Shown here: positions 1-10,078 of the stretch, piece by piece
How positions within the stretch are numbered: position 1 is the first letter of the stretch
How the letters are laid out: each line of letters begins with the position of its first letter
DNA from: Pseudomicrostroma phylloplanum
Taxonomy: Eukaryota; Basidiomycota; Exobasidiomycetes; Microstromatales
Direction: 5' to 3'
NCBI GenBank assembly: GCA_039545275.1
Contig: BCHS01000004.1
Coordinates: 821,078 to 885,077, forward strand
DNA length: 64,000 bases
The notes under the pieces: generated by a model
Seen by the model: only the letters and a program-made list of their open reading frames with translations
Databases searched by the model: none
What the model was told of the DNA's origin: nothing
Made by a program: the position numbers and the translations under genes

Positions 1-807
1 TTGGGCTCTCTACCAGACGAAGAGCAACAGGATCCTGGTCAGGAGACTGTCCCCGGCTCTTCAGCCGACCTCATCAAGGAAGGGACTCCACCAGCAGATG
101 TAGACGTTGACTTCTTCTCGGATCGGACGGCCCTATGCTGCTACCTCTGCGGACGCAAGTTCAAAACGATGGACGTGCTCAACCGTCACCCACGGGAGTC
201 AAAGCTTCACAGCGCCAATCTTCTCGAGGTAGACAAGCGTCGTAGCGGTGGCGAAGCTGTTCGAAAGGCGAAAGCAGCGACGACACCAGCAGGCATGAAA
301 CGCAAAGCAGGCCCATCTGGCTTCGTGCCCGTTCAAAACAGCTCTGCCAACGATAGTGGTGAGGCTCCAGGCGAAACAAAGTACCGCGATCGAGCTCTAG
401 AACGTCGTGCCGTCTTCGGCTCTGAGAATCCTGCACCGGCGAACAAGAAGGCCAAGGGCACCCGTTCTTTCGAGGGCCCGGCTGCTCCTCCTCCTACTCC
501 AGCCCCTCGTGGGGTGGAAGAAAAGATCGAAGAGGACAATGTGGGTAATAAGATGCTCCAGATGATGGGATGGAGCGAGGGCGAGGTACTAGGTAACACA
601 GGTGGCGGGCTTGACAAGCCAATCGAGGCGGTCATGTACGCCAAGGGCGCGGGGCTGGGGGCTGGCAGTGCTGGCAAGAGCATCGGTGGCCCAGACGCGG
701 CGGGCAGCACCCCGGGGTGGAAGGCAAGACTTGATCAGGCGAGAGATGGAAGGATGTCACGATACGAAGAATATCAAAGCGGAGGCAAGGAAGAAGGATC
801 ATCGTGA
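1..807 (+). CDS. RBM5/RBM10-like G-patch splicing factor, 3' part only
   Basis: The window opens inside this gene, so only the C-terminal 268 residues are visible and no start codon can be assigned. A CCHH-type zinc finger lies at about residues 47-71 (CYLCGRKF, then spaced histidines in the NRHPRESKLH region). A KYRDRALERR element follows near residue 127, and then a G-patch at about 180-225 (NVGNKMLQMMGW, GAGLGAGS). This finger / YRDRAxERR / G-patch order is that of the RBM5/RBM10 family, nuclear RNA-binding proteins of the early spliceosome; G-patches commonly recruit DEAH helicases. The RRM and OCRE parts expected upstream would lie outside the window. The linker is rich in Pro, Ala and Gly. 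The reading frame closes with TGA at 805-807. The family call is good; the exact orthologue is uncertain. Confidence 0.8.
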   Translation: MGSLPDEEQQDPGQETVPGSSADLIKEGTPPADVDVDFFSDRTALCCYLCGRKFKTMDVLNRHPRESKLHSANLLEVDKRRSGGEAVRKAKAATTPAGMKRKAGPSGFVPVQNSSANDSGEAPGETKYRDRALERRAVFGSENPAPANKKAKGTRSFEGPAAPPPTPAPRGVEEKIEEDNVGNKMLQMMGWSEGEVLGNTGGGLDKPIEAVMYAKGAGLGAGSAGKSIGGPDAAGSTPGWKARLDQARDGRMSRYEEYQSGGKEEGSS

Positions 808-1110
808 CCTGAGCGAGGCAATTCAATTCCTGCGTTCAGTGTCGCCGATCATGAGCATCACACCAATCTGTACCGCGTGCGTGTGTGTGAGTGAGAGGTC
901 CCTGGCCGGCCGGCCCCCACGCCCGCGTGTGTGTGCCACGCGCGGCTGGGCCTCAAGATTTCAGCTCTTTCCGCTCCGTCCTGAACTTCTTCCTACGCCT
1001 GCAGTCCGTCCGTATTTCCACTCGTACAGGCACCTCGCACCTCTTCCTACGCCTCGTACCAGAAGTGTCCTTTGCCTCTTTCTCCTATCTGGTCCGTATA
1101 CTCACACGAG
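808..1110. other. Intergenic, RBM5-like 3' end to UTP15 start
   Basis: About 300 bases between two plus-strand genes, holding the 3' flank of the first and the promoter of UTP15. It contains pyrimidine-rich stretches (for example 1000-1090) but no convincing gene. Open frames crossing it are low-complexity shadows. Confidence 0.6.
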
Positions 1111-3084
1111 ATGGAGTATCAGCCCGTTCAAGCCCTTCCCGAGCCCATTCTCGGGCAGGCTCAGGCAGGCCCATCCTCCGAGTCCCTCTACTGGCGCCGG
1201 TTCCGCAACCCCACCTTCATCAAAGAGTTCGCTCCCATCTCGCACATCGCCTTTGTCCCCTCTCCCAATGCCTTTACCACTGCAGCCCTCGAATCCTCGA
1301 GTAGCAATGTCAATGCTAAAGGCAATAGCATTACAGCTCCTGCAGACGGGACGGCTCTCAAGCCTTCTTCTGCTGGGTTTGGGACTACCTCCCAAGCGAG
1401 GGCTCGCTTTGCTGTGACGACGGGACCGAGGGTGCAGATCTACTCGGCGCGGACGAACAAGGTGTTGAAGACGATCACGAGATTCTCGGATGTGGCGAGA
1501 AGTGCGGAGATGAGGGCGGATGGGCGGTTGATTGTTGCTGGTGATGACTCGGGCAAGGTCCAGGTGAGTTGGGGCATGACTGGAGCTGAATGGTGAAGCA
1601 AGTGAAGGTCAATGGCTGAGTGAGCCAACTTGCTCTGCTTCCACGACTGTTTTTAGATCTTCGATATAAACTCTAGAGCAATTCTGCGGAGCTTCTCCGC
1701 CCACCGGCTACCTACACATGTCACCCACTTCTCTCCACACCCCACCACGATCCTTTCCGCCTCGGACGATACCACGGTCAAGCTGCACGATATCCCAACT
1801 TCGACTACGACTCACACTTTTTCAAACCACACAGACTACGTCCGTACAGCCCTCGTGTCACCAGACAACCCCTCATTGGTCCTCTCGGGATCGTACGACC
1901 AGACGGTCAGGCTATGGGACTCGAGAGTGAGCGAGAATGGAGGCGAGGTGATGCGTATGAAGCATGGCGCTGCCGTAGAGAGCACTCTCATCTTTCCCAC
2001 AGGAGGCGGAGGAGTAGCCGTCTCTGCTGGTGGCCCTCTGCTGAGAGTGTGGGACTTGATGATGGGCGGAAGAGGTCTCAAGGCCGTCTCGAACCACCAG
2101 AAGACGATCACCTCCCTCGCGCTGAGCATGTCTACCGGCGCGGAAGGCTCTTCCCTCCCCGACTCGGAGTCGGGAGGGATGCGACTGCTCTCGGCGGGCT
2201 TGGATGGACTGGTGAAGGTGTACGACCCGGCAAGGGACTACAAGGTGGTGCATACCATGCGGTACCCCTCGCCGATCCTTTCCATGGCGATCAGTCCCGA
2301 GGAGCGGGAGCTGGCAGTGGGCATGGCGGATGGCACGCTCTGCGTCAGGAAGCGAGACGTGCGCAAGGCTGAAGAGGAGGCGAGGGCAGTGGAGCGAAAT
2401 GCCATCACGGGAGGTGGGGGCGGACTGGAGGCCTTCCTCCCCTATGCGAGCGAAGCAAGAGAAGGAGCAGAGGCGCGCCGCTCTGCTCTGGCAAAAGGCG
2501 ACGATGTACGGGCAGAGACGGTGCGCGTGCGCAAGCTAAAGCCGTACGATAAGCTCATGAAGGCCTTTCGCTACTCCGAGGCCCTCGACGCCACGCTCCG
2601 ACCGGGCATACCCGCTTCGACGACCTTCTCCCTGCTGGTGGAGCTGAAGCGTCGCAGCTCCCCAGAAGATGTAGTGGATGGAGGGAGCGATGGACTAAGG
2701 AGGGCAATTGGCGGAAGGGACGATGTGGCTCTCGAGCCGCTGCTCAAGTTTCTTTTGAGACATGCGGGCAACGCCGCCTGGACGGACATCGTCTGCGATG
2801 TCTTGGAAGTCGTGCTTGGTGAGTCTGGAATGCAGGACTGCTCTCTTCGTCTTTTCTGCAATTCTCCATTCTGACCCTCCTTGCGCCTCTACTGTTCCTC
2901 ATCTGCCCTCTTCCCTCTGCACTCAGACCTCTACTCGTCAACACTCGGCCTATCGCCCCTGACAGATTCTCTCTTCTCGCGGCTGTGGGCAAAGGTCAAC
3001 GAAGAGGTGCGACTGCAGACGCAGGTGCAGGGTGTGCGTGGTGGACTGGAGATGCTGCTCAACCGGAGCTTGATTGGGAGGTAG
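1111..3084 (+). CDS. UTP15: U3 snoRNP / t-UTP component Utp15
   Basis: A 590-residue WD-repeat protein of the small-subunit processome, acting in the nucleolus in pre-18S rRNA processing and rDNA transcription. Three exons: 1111-1563, 1657-2818 and 2927-3084. Both introns have GTGAGT donors and the phases close exactly. WD repeats occupy about residues 45-330; visible pieces are GKVQIFDINSRAIL across intron 1, DDTTVKLHDI and SGSYDQTVRLWDSR. The C-terminal UTP15_C region follows, with KLKPYDKLMKAFRYSEALD near residue 400. The start at MEYQPVQ is chosen because the family begins with a short leader before the first repeat. Its 3' end faces APC10 with only about 150 bases between. Low-complexity Gly/Ala insertions sit in the middle. 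Confidence 0.9.
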
Positions 3085-3238
3085 TGAGGAGGCAGAGGGG
3101 AAAGAGACAGAGAAAGGGCTGGTATTGATCGAATGCGATACACTACCCGCCACTGGTCCTGTCTGCTTGATTGTTGATCTGTGCTAGTGGTATATTTTGA
3201 GGTGACACAGAGCCGCAAGAGCCAGGGCAGATCCAAGC

Positions 3239-4372
3239 CTACCTGATAGCACTCCATGGGCTTGGTCCACTTCCCGTACGCAATCCTCTCACTCCCATTC
3301 CCATGCCTACTCTCCCTGCCTGTCCCTCCTCTTCGTCCCCGTCTTCAAACTCATCCTCACTAGCCTCCTCAGCTCCTCCTCCTCCTCGTCCAGTGACACC
3401 GCGTGCGTCTGATCCTGCGCCCTCCCTCGGTCCCCAGATGAGGCAGCTCCTGATATGTGTATCCTTTCCATTCTGCTGATTCGCCAAGATTGCAATCTGC
3501 ACCACCCACACATGGATTGGAGCCAGCGCAACACCGGTGTCTTTGACTTTGGCAGCGTTCGGGACAGAGTTTGGAGCAACTTGTTGAGAGGAAAGGGCTA
3601 CGGTGGTGGCTTCGTCTTCTTCGTCCCTCGTGGAACGGGGAGAGGAGGTGGAGAGGAGGAAATGCTTCCAGCCGTAGGGCTCGTCTTGTTTCTCCCACTC
3701 GCTGATGGTGGAGACGCGCAGAGCAATGGACAATCGTCAGAGGGTGAAAGGTGGAGCGATAACGAGGGTATGATGCTGAAGACGACTTACCGGTAGCGCA
3801 CTTCGGTCATGTCGTGCCAGCCTGTGCCTGCTTTGACGGATATCTTGGTAGGGGTGTAGGAGTCGTCGCGTTTTACGTTCATCCATAGCGAGACGTGCTG
3901 TGCAGGATAACATGACAGAGGGGATACAGACGAAGCAATGTCTTAGCGCCAGCCGCATGCTGATCCGTTGAGGGCTCCTCGGGAGTACTGACTGTGACGG
4001 CTGTTCTCCTTGCGAACTCGATGTTGATCTTGTGGGGTTGCACTCCATCGCTCCTGTCAAATCCCAAGGCGACTTGAATGGGTCAGCACCCACTTCGGCG
4101 GTCATCGGAACGCTCAAGGCGACTCACTGCCACAGACTCTCCAGATCGGGATCTCTCAGCTGCTTGACGCCATACCCTGGCTTCTGGCTGCTGAGACTCC
4201 AGAGTGTGCCCGGGTCCGAGCCCACTTCTCGCTTGTTGCTCAGGTCTGTTCCGGGGGATCCAGTAAGGAGGAGAAGGAGGTGAGCTCAGGTGTAGCCAGC
4301 TGATTTCTTCCAGTATCCTCAGCACTCGCCTGTCACATCAAAGGGAGACCGCGGCACAGCGGGTGAGGCCAT
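3239..4372 (-). CDS. APC10: Anaphase-promoting complex subunit 10 (DOC1)
   Basis: Substrate co-receptor of the APC/C ubiquitin ligase; it helps form the D-box binding site. Five exons on the minus strand: 4372-4330, 4245-4128, 4053-3993, 3897-3791 and 3701-3239, giving 263 residues. The DOC jelly-roll is visible as TLWSLSSQKPGYGVKQLRD, then LWQSDGVQPHKINIEF across intron 2, then DDSYTPTKISVKAG, and finally IAILANQQNGKDTHIR, the family signature. The protein ends in Ile-Arg, the IR tail that docks APC10 on the TPR subunit APC3. Between the DOC fold and the tail lies a poorly conserved Gly/Glu/Asp-rich stretch. Intron 1 (4329-4246) needs a GC donor (CAG|GCGAGT); the others are GT-AG. Exon 1 is the least certain part because it carries no conserved residues. 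Confidence 0.88.
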
Positions 4373-5060
4373 GTCCCAGCAGTGAGAGAAAGGAGGCCGA
4401 GGAGTAGATGGAACAGGCAATCGCAGCAGCAACAGCAACAGCAACTGTCACTCTACGGAAAGCCAAGGCTGCCGGCGTGTCTGCCTGCGTGTCTGCGTGT
4501 GCGGGGATTTGACCACGAGGTGAGATCGGACCCGGGTGGGGCAATCCCAGCCGAAGTGGGGCGCAGGGCGGGGGTCAGGCCAGGCAGCCCAGGCACAGAG
4601 CCGATGAGCCCAGCCGCCCTCGGACCGACTGACTGCGCCCCACTTTGCCGCTTGGCCGAATCTGCCGTCGGAGGAGGTCCTCCGGCTCGACCGACGTCCT
4701 TCCCCGCACTCGCCTGTTGCGATTCATCCTGTCGTCGTCGAAGGTTGTCAAGGACACGATAGGTAGCTGTACGGCTCTACTCTCTCCATCCTCCGTCGTC
4801 TCTGGCGCTCCCCCCATCCCTCGGCAACGCTACCCACCTCCCCTCTCGCCTCCACGCCGCATTCCGTTCATGGCCTCCCAGTGCTGAGACGCGTCTGGGC
4901 AAAGCCTGATCAAGAGTCCTGTCCCACCCCACGACTTCTCTACATCCAAAGGCCTGCTATACACGACAAGGTCCCTTTGCTGTTGAGCTTTTATCGGCAT
5001 CCTCTTTGATTCACCTCCACTCCATTCCGACAGATCCCCTCGCGGATCATCACGGCAACT
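4373..5060. promoter_or_regulatory. Divergent intergenic region, APC10 / zinc-finger factor
   Basis: About 690 bases shared as upstream region by APC10 (minus) and the zinc-finger regulator (plus). It includes a short CAG/CAA trinucleotide run at about 4423-4446 and pyrimidine-rich stretches near 4840-4860. I see no gene and no defined binding site that I can support. Confidence 0.5.
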
Positions 5061-8000
5061 ATGCACAACAGGCCAATTGACTCTCCCAATCCCATGTCGC
5101 CTCCCATCGGACGTCGTCTATCCCTAGGTGGCCGCTCCATCGGACAACAGAGCGCAGACTCGCTCACCTCTCGAGCTGACACCAGCAGCGCTGGACATTC
5201 GCCGCTTCAACCGCCCCCGCCGCCACCGCCACTTCACAGTCTGCCCTTTGGCGCTCACACTTCGTCTTCCTCTTCGACTAATATTGCAACCGGCAGGGAC
5301 TACTATGGAGAGCAGAACAGAGAGGCGAGCGGCAGTCGTGCTATCAAGGAGGACCAGGGAGGAGCTGAAGCTGGAGATGCCAGGTGGAAGTGTGGACAGT
5401 GCGGTAAGACCTTTACTAGGTGAGTAAAGGTGACGGATTGGCTCGGTGAAGACGGAGCCTGAGCTGATGAGCAGACATGATTGGCGGCTATGATCCTGCT
5501 AGGCGAGGACATCTGAAGCGGTGAGTAGTGGATGTGTGTTCCTTGAACGCCATGACAGCCTCTGATATTCTCTCCTGCTTGCCCTCCGTTGCGACAAAGC
5601 CACGAGGAGAATCACTTCGAGTCTCGCAGGTATCAATGTGACTTCTGCAATAAGAGCTTTGCTCGCAACGATGTGATGCTACGCCATCGAGCTGTTCACC
5701 AGCCAGGCCTTCGCATCAGCGACAACAGTCGCAGTGAAGCGGCTCTGAAGCGTGCGAGAAGAGCATGTACGCAGTGCTCCAGCGTAAAGATGAAGTGCGA
5801 TGGAGGACAGCCTTGTGGCCGCTGTCGCCAGAAGCTCGACGGAGGGTACAATTGCTCTTATCGGACGACGGCACCGTCCCATCGCGATGATATGGACACG
5901 TCAGGATACTCGGACAGATCGCCATCAGAGACGCTCGCACGCTCTACCTCCTCTCGAACGGCACCAGATTACCGCTATTCACATCAGCAGCAACGTCTAG
6001 CGCAGGGCCCTTCCCCCATGCAGTACCAGATCGACCGTTCGGAGTATGGCAGCACGCATCACCAACAGCACCGCTATGCTCACGAGGGCCCAGTGTACAC
6101 CAGTAGTGACCGAGACTCCTCTTCAACCCCAGGAGGCAACGGAATCGGCGGCAGTCACACGATCCCGGCTTCTCCCCCTGCAACCTCTCATATGCCCTCG
6201 GGCGCTCACCAACATGCATCGCACATTTCTACATCAGATGCACCTTTTGATGTCGATTCCTACGACTCGTCTGACTTGCAGCACATCGCCGACGACTCTT
6301 TTCTGGAGCCCTGGAGCAGCGACGGCGTCTTTGACTGGCTGTTTGCAGCTCAACAAATCTCGCTGCCCTGGCAGGCTGGCGAGATGCCCGCCATCGGACA
6401 GGCAGATGGACCCTTTGCACCGCAAATCCAGTCCATCGGAGGTCCCGCAGCGGATCTAGCGGACGCACCACCTTTAGTAGCAGCTGCTGCAGCAGCCGCG
6501 GCCCAGGAAGAAAGCGGCAGTCGGACAGCGCGCCACTCGCCACAGGACCCAACGACTACTCACCAATGGCCCAATGGTTTGAGCGTCCCACCGACGCTCG
6601 AGCGCACCGACCTTGTGCCGGTCATCCTCGCGCCGCCGTCGAAAGAGACTCGGGCTCTGGAAGACACGTTCCAGGTCAAGGCTCTCGAAGCCTCCGCCCT
6701 GGATGGACTTCTGATGCTTCCTGTCGGGGCAGATCTACAGCCCCAACAAGTGGAGGCTATGGTGGCATCGCTCAATGCTACTTCCGCTTACACGCTCAAC
6801 CTCTTCGTGCAGCTCTACTTCGAGCACTTCGATCGGATCTGTCCGATCCTGCATCGACCCACTTTTGACCCAAACACCTGCAACCCGATGCTCTTGGGGG
6901 CGGTGTGTGCCATTGGGGCGACGTACTCGCGGATCCCAAATACTTCTGACTTTGCGGGCATGTTGATGACCGTTGTGAATCGAGCCATCTTCGCGAGGCT
7001 CCCTCACGATAGCCACATCTTCCGAAACGTTGCCGTTTTCCAAGCCCTGCTGCTAAAGTGAGTGACCGCGCCTGTCAGGCCGTCAGTGAAGGCGGGCAAA
7101 TCAGCAAAGCCCGTACTCATGGCATCTGATACACTTCCCTTTTTCAATCACCCCAGCTTTAACTTCTTCCGAAGCTCTGGCAAGCAGCGCATGCTTGAGC
7201 TTGCTGAAGCTGCTCGATCCCCACTGACTACCATGACCCGCAAGTCTCGCCTATTTGAGCGAAGCCGACAGCCCGCAAATCGTCACACGAATGCGGCTTC
7301 AACCCTCAGTCCGACGCAGTCTGAGACTGGCCTCTGGCTAGATTGGATAGACGAAGAAACCGGTCGTCGAACCGCCTGGTACTACTTTGTTGCCGATCTG
7401 GAACTCAGCGCAATCTGGAAGCTTCCACCTTCGTTTGCGTTGAGCGAGCTCAAGGCTGAGCTACCACAAAACGAAGTGTTCTGGCGGTGCCCTACTGCCT
7501 CGACGTGGATGCGGATGAGGCCAGCGATGACGGGCCACCCGGTGTACCTCTCTCAGCTTCACGATGTGCTGCGTCTGCGCCCACGTGCTACGCCTTCGGA
7601 ATTGGCCGAAAAGCTCGACGAAGTCGTAGGGCCATCGAGTGCTCAAGGATTGATTCTGGCATACTCGCTGGTATCTCTGGGCGTCTCGTTGCACTCGCTT
7701 GAAACGACGTGTCTCTCTGCAGCTGTAGCCTCGGCAACGGAAGACTTCAGCAAGGTATGCAAGGCCTTGGTATCGGCTACCCATGCCAGCAGCCAGCACC
7801 GGAGAGCGTCGAGCACCACAACCCTGAAGACTGACACCTCTGTGGGTACGACCCCTGCCGACTCGGCGACGGCGGAGCTGCTGCTGCGCTTCGTACTGCT
7901 CCGTCAGTGCTTGGACATTTCGGAGTTGCAGCTCCTCGCAGGTCGATCAGGCCGTCGAGAGGATATGCAGCGCTCCCTCCAGCACATCCGGGGCCACCTC

Positions 8001-8786
8001 GTAAGGGAGCCGCACAAGCTCTGGGCTGCCCTGATCCACGCGGGTCGCATCGTACACTTGTGCACCTGCCACGCCATCGACTCGATGTACGAGGGCTGCT
8101 TCCTCTTCTATGCCGCCACCACCCTCTTCCTTTGCGCCAAGATCTGGCCAGACTTTGCCGAAGTGGCCGCCGAAGCCGACGGCGGCGGGAAGAGTCGCAA
8201 GATGATGACTGTTCAGGTGGACAGTGAGCAGCCCCTCTCCTTGGATGAAAAGGACTGGCTTGCCTGGACGGGCATTGCGACCAACGGATCCACATCGCAT
8301 GGTAGTGACACCAGCAACGGGAGCAGCAGTGGTGGTCGCGGCGGCGAGACGGTCAGGAGCAACGTCCTCGCACGCGGGGAGAGTGCGAACCAGTTTGCTC
8401 CTCAGCATCAGCATCATCCCTCGCACCAAGCCTCGTCGCAGGGAGCTGGAGCAGGAGCAGGAGCTGGAACTGGAACTACCTCTGGATACACCCACACGCA
8501 TCACCCCAGTCGTCCCCCTCTGCCTCGCAAGTCCTCCCCGCCAACCTCTCCAATGACCTCTCTTCTCTCCACACCCCAACCAGGTCTCTCCTCGACTACC
8601 GCACTCATCGCCTGCATCACCCCCACCTTGGCCGGAATAGGTGACATCACCCGTCCTCAGGTGCACGCGGGTATTTTAAGACACTTTGCCGACCATTTGC
8701 TCAGTAGACCCGCGAGGACTACTTGGCCGATTGGGAAGTTGCTGGGCAGGATCATGGGTGAGATGGCGGCTGTTTTTGGTCCCTGA
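5061..8786 (+). CDS. Transcription factor with two C2H2 fingers plus a Zn2Cys6 cluster
   Basis: A 1,154-residue fungal regulator with four exons: 5061-5419, 5503-5520 (only 18 nt), 5600-7057 and 7157-8786. C2H2 finger 1 uses C111, C114, H127 and H131 and is assembled across two introns. Finger 2 uses C139, C142, H155 and H159. A Zn2Cys6 binuclear cluster follows immediately, with C182, C185, C192, C198, C201 and C211. A fungal-specific transcription factor domain (PF04082 type) starts near residue 520; LYFEHFDRICPILHRPTFD is diagnostic. Poly-Pro, Gln/His-rich and Ala-rich stretches lie between. The start at MHNRPIDSP is the first ATG in frame ahead of the fingers. The mixed-finger architecture is known in fungi, but the target genes cannot be read from the sequence. 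It ends about 460 bases before AIM41. Confidence 0.87.
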
Positions 8787-9243
8787 GAGTGGAGAGTGCA
8801 GAGGGCAGAGGGGGAGGGAAAAGGGAGAAGTGAATTGTCACAGCGTCGCTACTCTGTGGGAGCTCGTTGATGAGCCCGTTAATGTGTATTCTACCCGTCA
8901 TGATATGCCAATGTACCACCGTATTCTACCTGCATCTGCGTCTCATCGTATGTCATCGTCGTCTGTCTGTCTGTCTGTCCCTCTGCAACGCCAGGACGTC
9001 GTGATGGTGACCGCGGGGGAGCGCATGCGCATGCGCATGGCATGGCCTGTGCAGGATGTGGTTTTTGCCCGAATCCGCGCCGAGCTGGGCAGAAGGAGCG
9101 GATGATGACTTCTTCTTCCTCTTCTTGTTATATTTCCTCGTTGAGCAACGTCACCTCGACCAAACCACAATCCTTCTCCTCAGTCTCCACACGCTATACT
9201 GCTTGATTTCTCCTTTGTACTCTGGAGATCCTTACGCCACACC
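8787..9243. promoter_or_regulatory. Intergenic region upstream of AIM41 with a GCGCATGC palindrome
   Basis: About 457 bases. It contains a short CTGT tandem run at about 8960-8978. It also holds a perfect 16-nt palindrome, GCGCATGCGCATGCGC, starting at 9021, roughly 210 bases upstream of the AIM41 start. The second half is pyrimidine-rich, as expected of a fungal core promoter. No coding sequence is supported. Confidence 0.6.
9021..9036. promoter_or_regulatory. Perfect 16-nt palindrome GCGCATGCGCATGCGC
   Basis: The sequence equals its own reverse complement and holds two overlapping GCGCATGCGC cores. It lies about 210 bases upstream of AIM41. It matches the shape of the animal NRF1 site. Function in this fungus is unknown. 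Confidence 0.5.
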
Positions 9244-9954
9244 ATGCTCGCCGCACGCTCCTTTCCCCTTGCCGCTCGCAGAAGCGCAATCGCTACCGCC
9301 AGCCGAGCTCCCCGCCTCGCAGCCACGGCCGCCGTACCACTGCGTCCACACGCCCTCTCCAATCCAGCAGCTTCAGCCTCAGCCTCATCCTGCTTCTCTA
9401 GCTCCGCCCTCCGTTGGCAAGAAGCACCAAAACCCTCGTCCTCTTCGAGCTCCAGCTCCAGTTCAAGCTCAGAGGACGATGCGCTTCTCCAGCGTCTCAA
9501 AGACGAGCTCAAGGCGGCCATGAAGGGTAAACAACCCGACCTAGTCTCCATCCTCAAACCCCTCCTATCCGAGCATCAACTCGCCTCAAAGAGCAGCGCA
9601 GCAGGCCTCGCAGGCTCAGCAGCCGTCTCTCTCCTCAGCCTAGTCCGAAAACACCTCGCTCGTCGTACCGAGGCGGCTAAACAGTACAGTGATGCCCAAC
9701 GGGAGGATCTAGCTCAAAAGGAACACAAGGAAGCTGGATTCTTGCAACGCTTCTTGCCGAAGCAGATGGATGAGGAGGAGTTGAGGGGGATTGTGGGAGA
9801 GGTTGTGCAGGGTTTGAGGGGAAAGGGAGTGGATGGGAAGAAGTTGATGGGGAGTGTGATTAGAGAGGTTAAGGAGGTTGTTGGTGGGAAGGCGGAGGGG
9901 GCGAAGATTAAGGAGGTTGTGGAGAAGGCGATTAAGAGCTTGGAGGGGAAGTGA
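9244..9954 (+). CDS. AIM41: Mitochondrial Aim41 / YqeY-domain protein
   Basis: An intronless 236-residue protein. Residues 1-55 are rich in Ala, Ser and Arg with no acidic residue, a typical mitochondrial presequence (MLAARSFPLAARRS). A poly-Ser linker follows at about 63-76. From about residue 80 to the end is the YqeY/Aim41 domain (LKDELKAAMKGKQPDLV, FLPKQMDEEELRGIV), related to the tail domain of GatB amidotransferase subunits. AIM41 was named in yeast from altered mitochondrial inheritance; its biochemical role is unsettled. The final 60 residues are Gly/Lys/Glu-rich helix. Transcription converges on DPH2, whose stop is only about 125 bases downstream. Confidence 0.86.
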   Translation: MLAARSFPLAARRSAIATASRAPRLAATAAVPLRPHALSNPAASASASSCFSSSALRWQEAPKPSSSSSSSSSSSSEDDALLQRLKDELKAAMKGKQPDLVSILKPLLSEHQLASKSSAAGLAGSAAVSLLSLVRKHLARRTEAAKQYSDAQREDLAQKEHKEAGFLQRFLPKQMDEEELRGIVGEVVQGLRGKGVDGKKLMGSVIREVKEVVGGKAEGAKIKEVVEKAIKSLEGK

Positions 9955-10078
9955 GGGGAAGAGGGAATCAATGGCAGAAGCATGAGCAAGCTCGAACGCA
10001 CCGTGACGGTCTGTCGACTGAGATCCGTTAATGGTATTGGACGACTGTACAAGACACATTGCCACACCGCACCTCATC

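Noticed and set aside
602..1417. A 271-codon plus-strand open frame across the RBM5-like and UTP15 junction
   Set aside because: Low-complexity Arg/Pro/Ser sequence overlapping two well-supported genes in other frames.
3702..3790. Apparent loss of the acceptor for APC10 intron 4
   Set aside because: The nearest plausible residues (VSTISEW) lacked an AG, but using the downstream CATCAG at 3702 gives a frame-consistent junction (MTEVRYREWEKQDEP), so nothing is broken.
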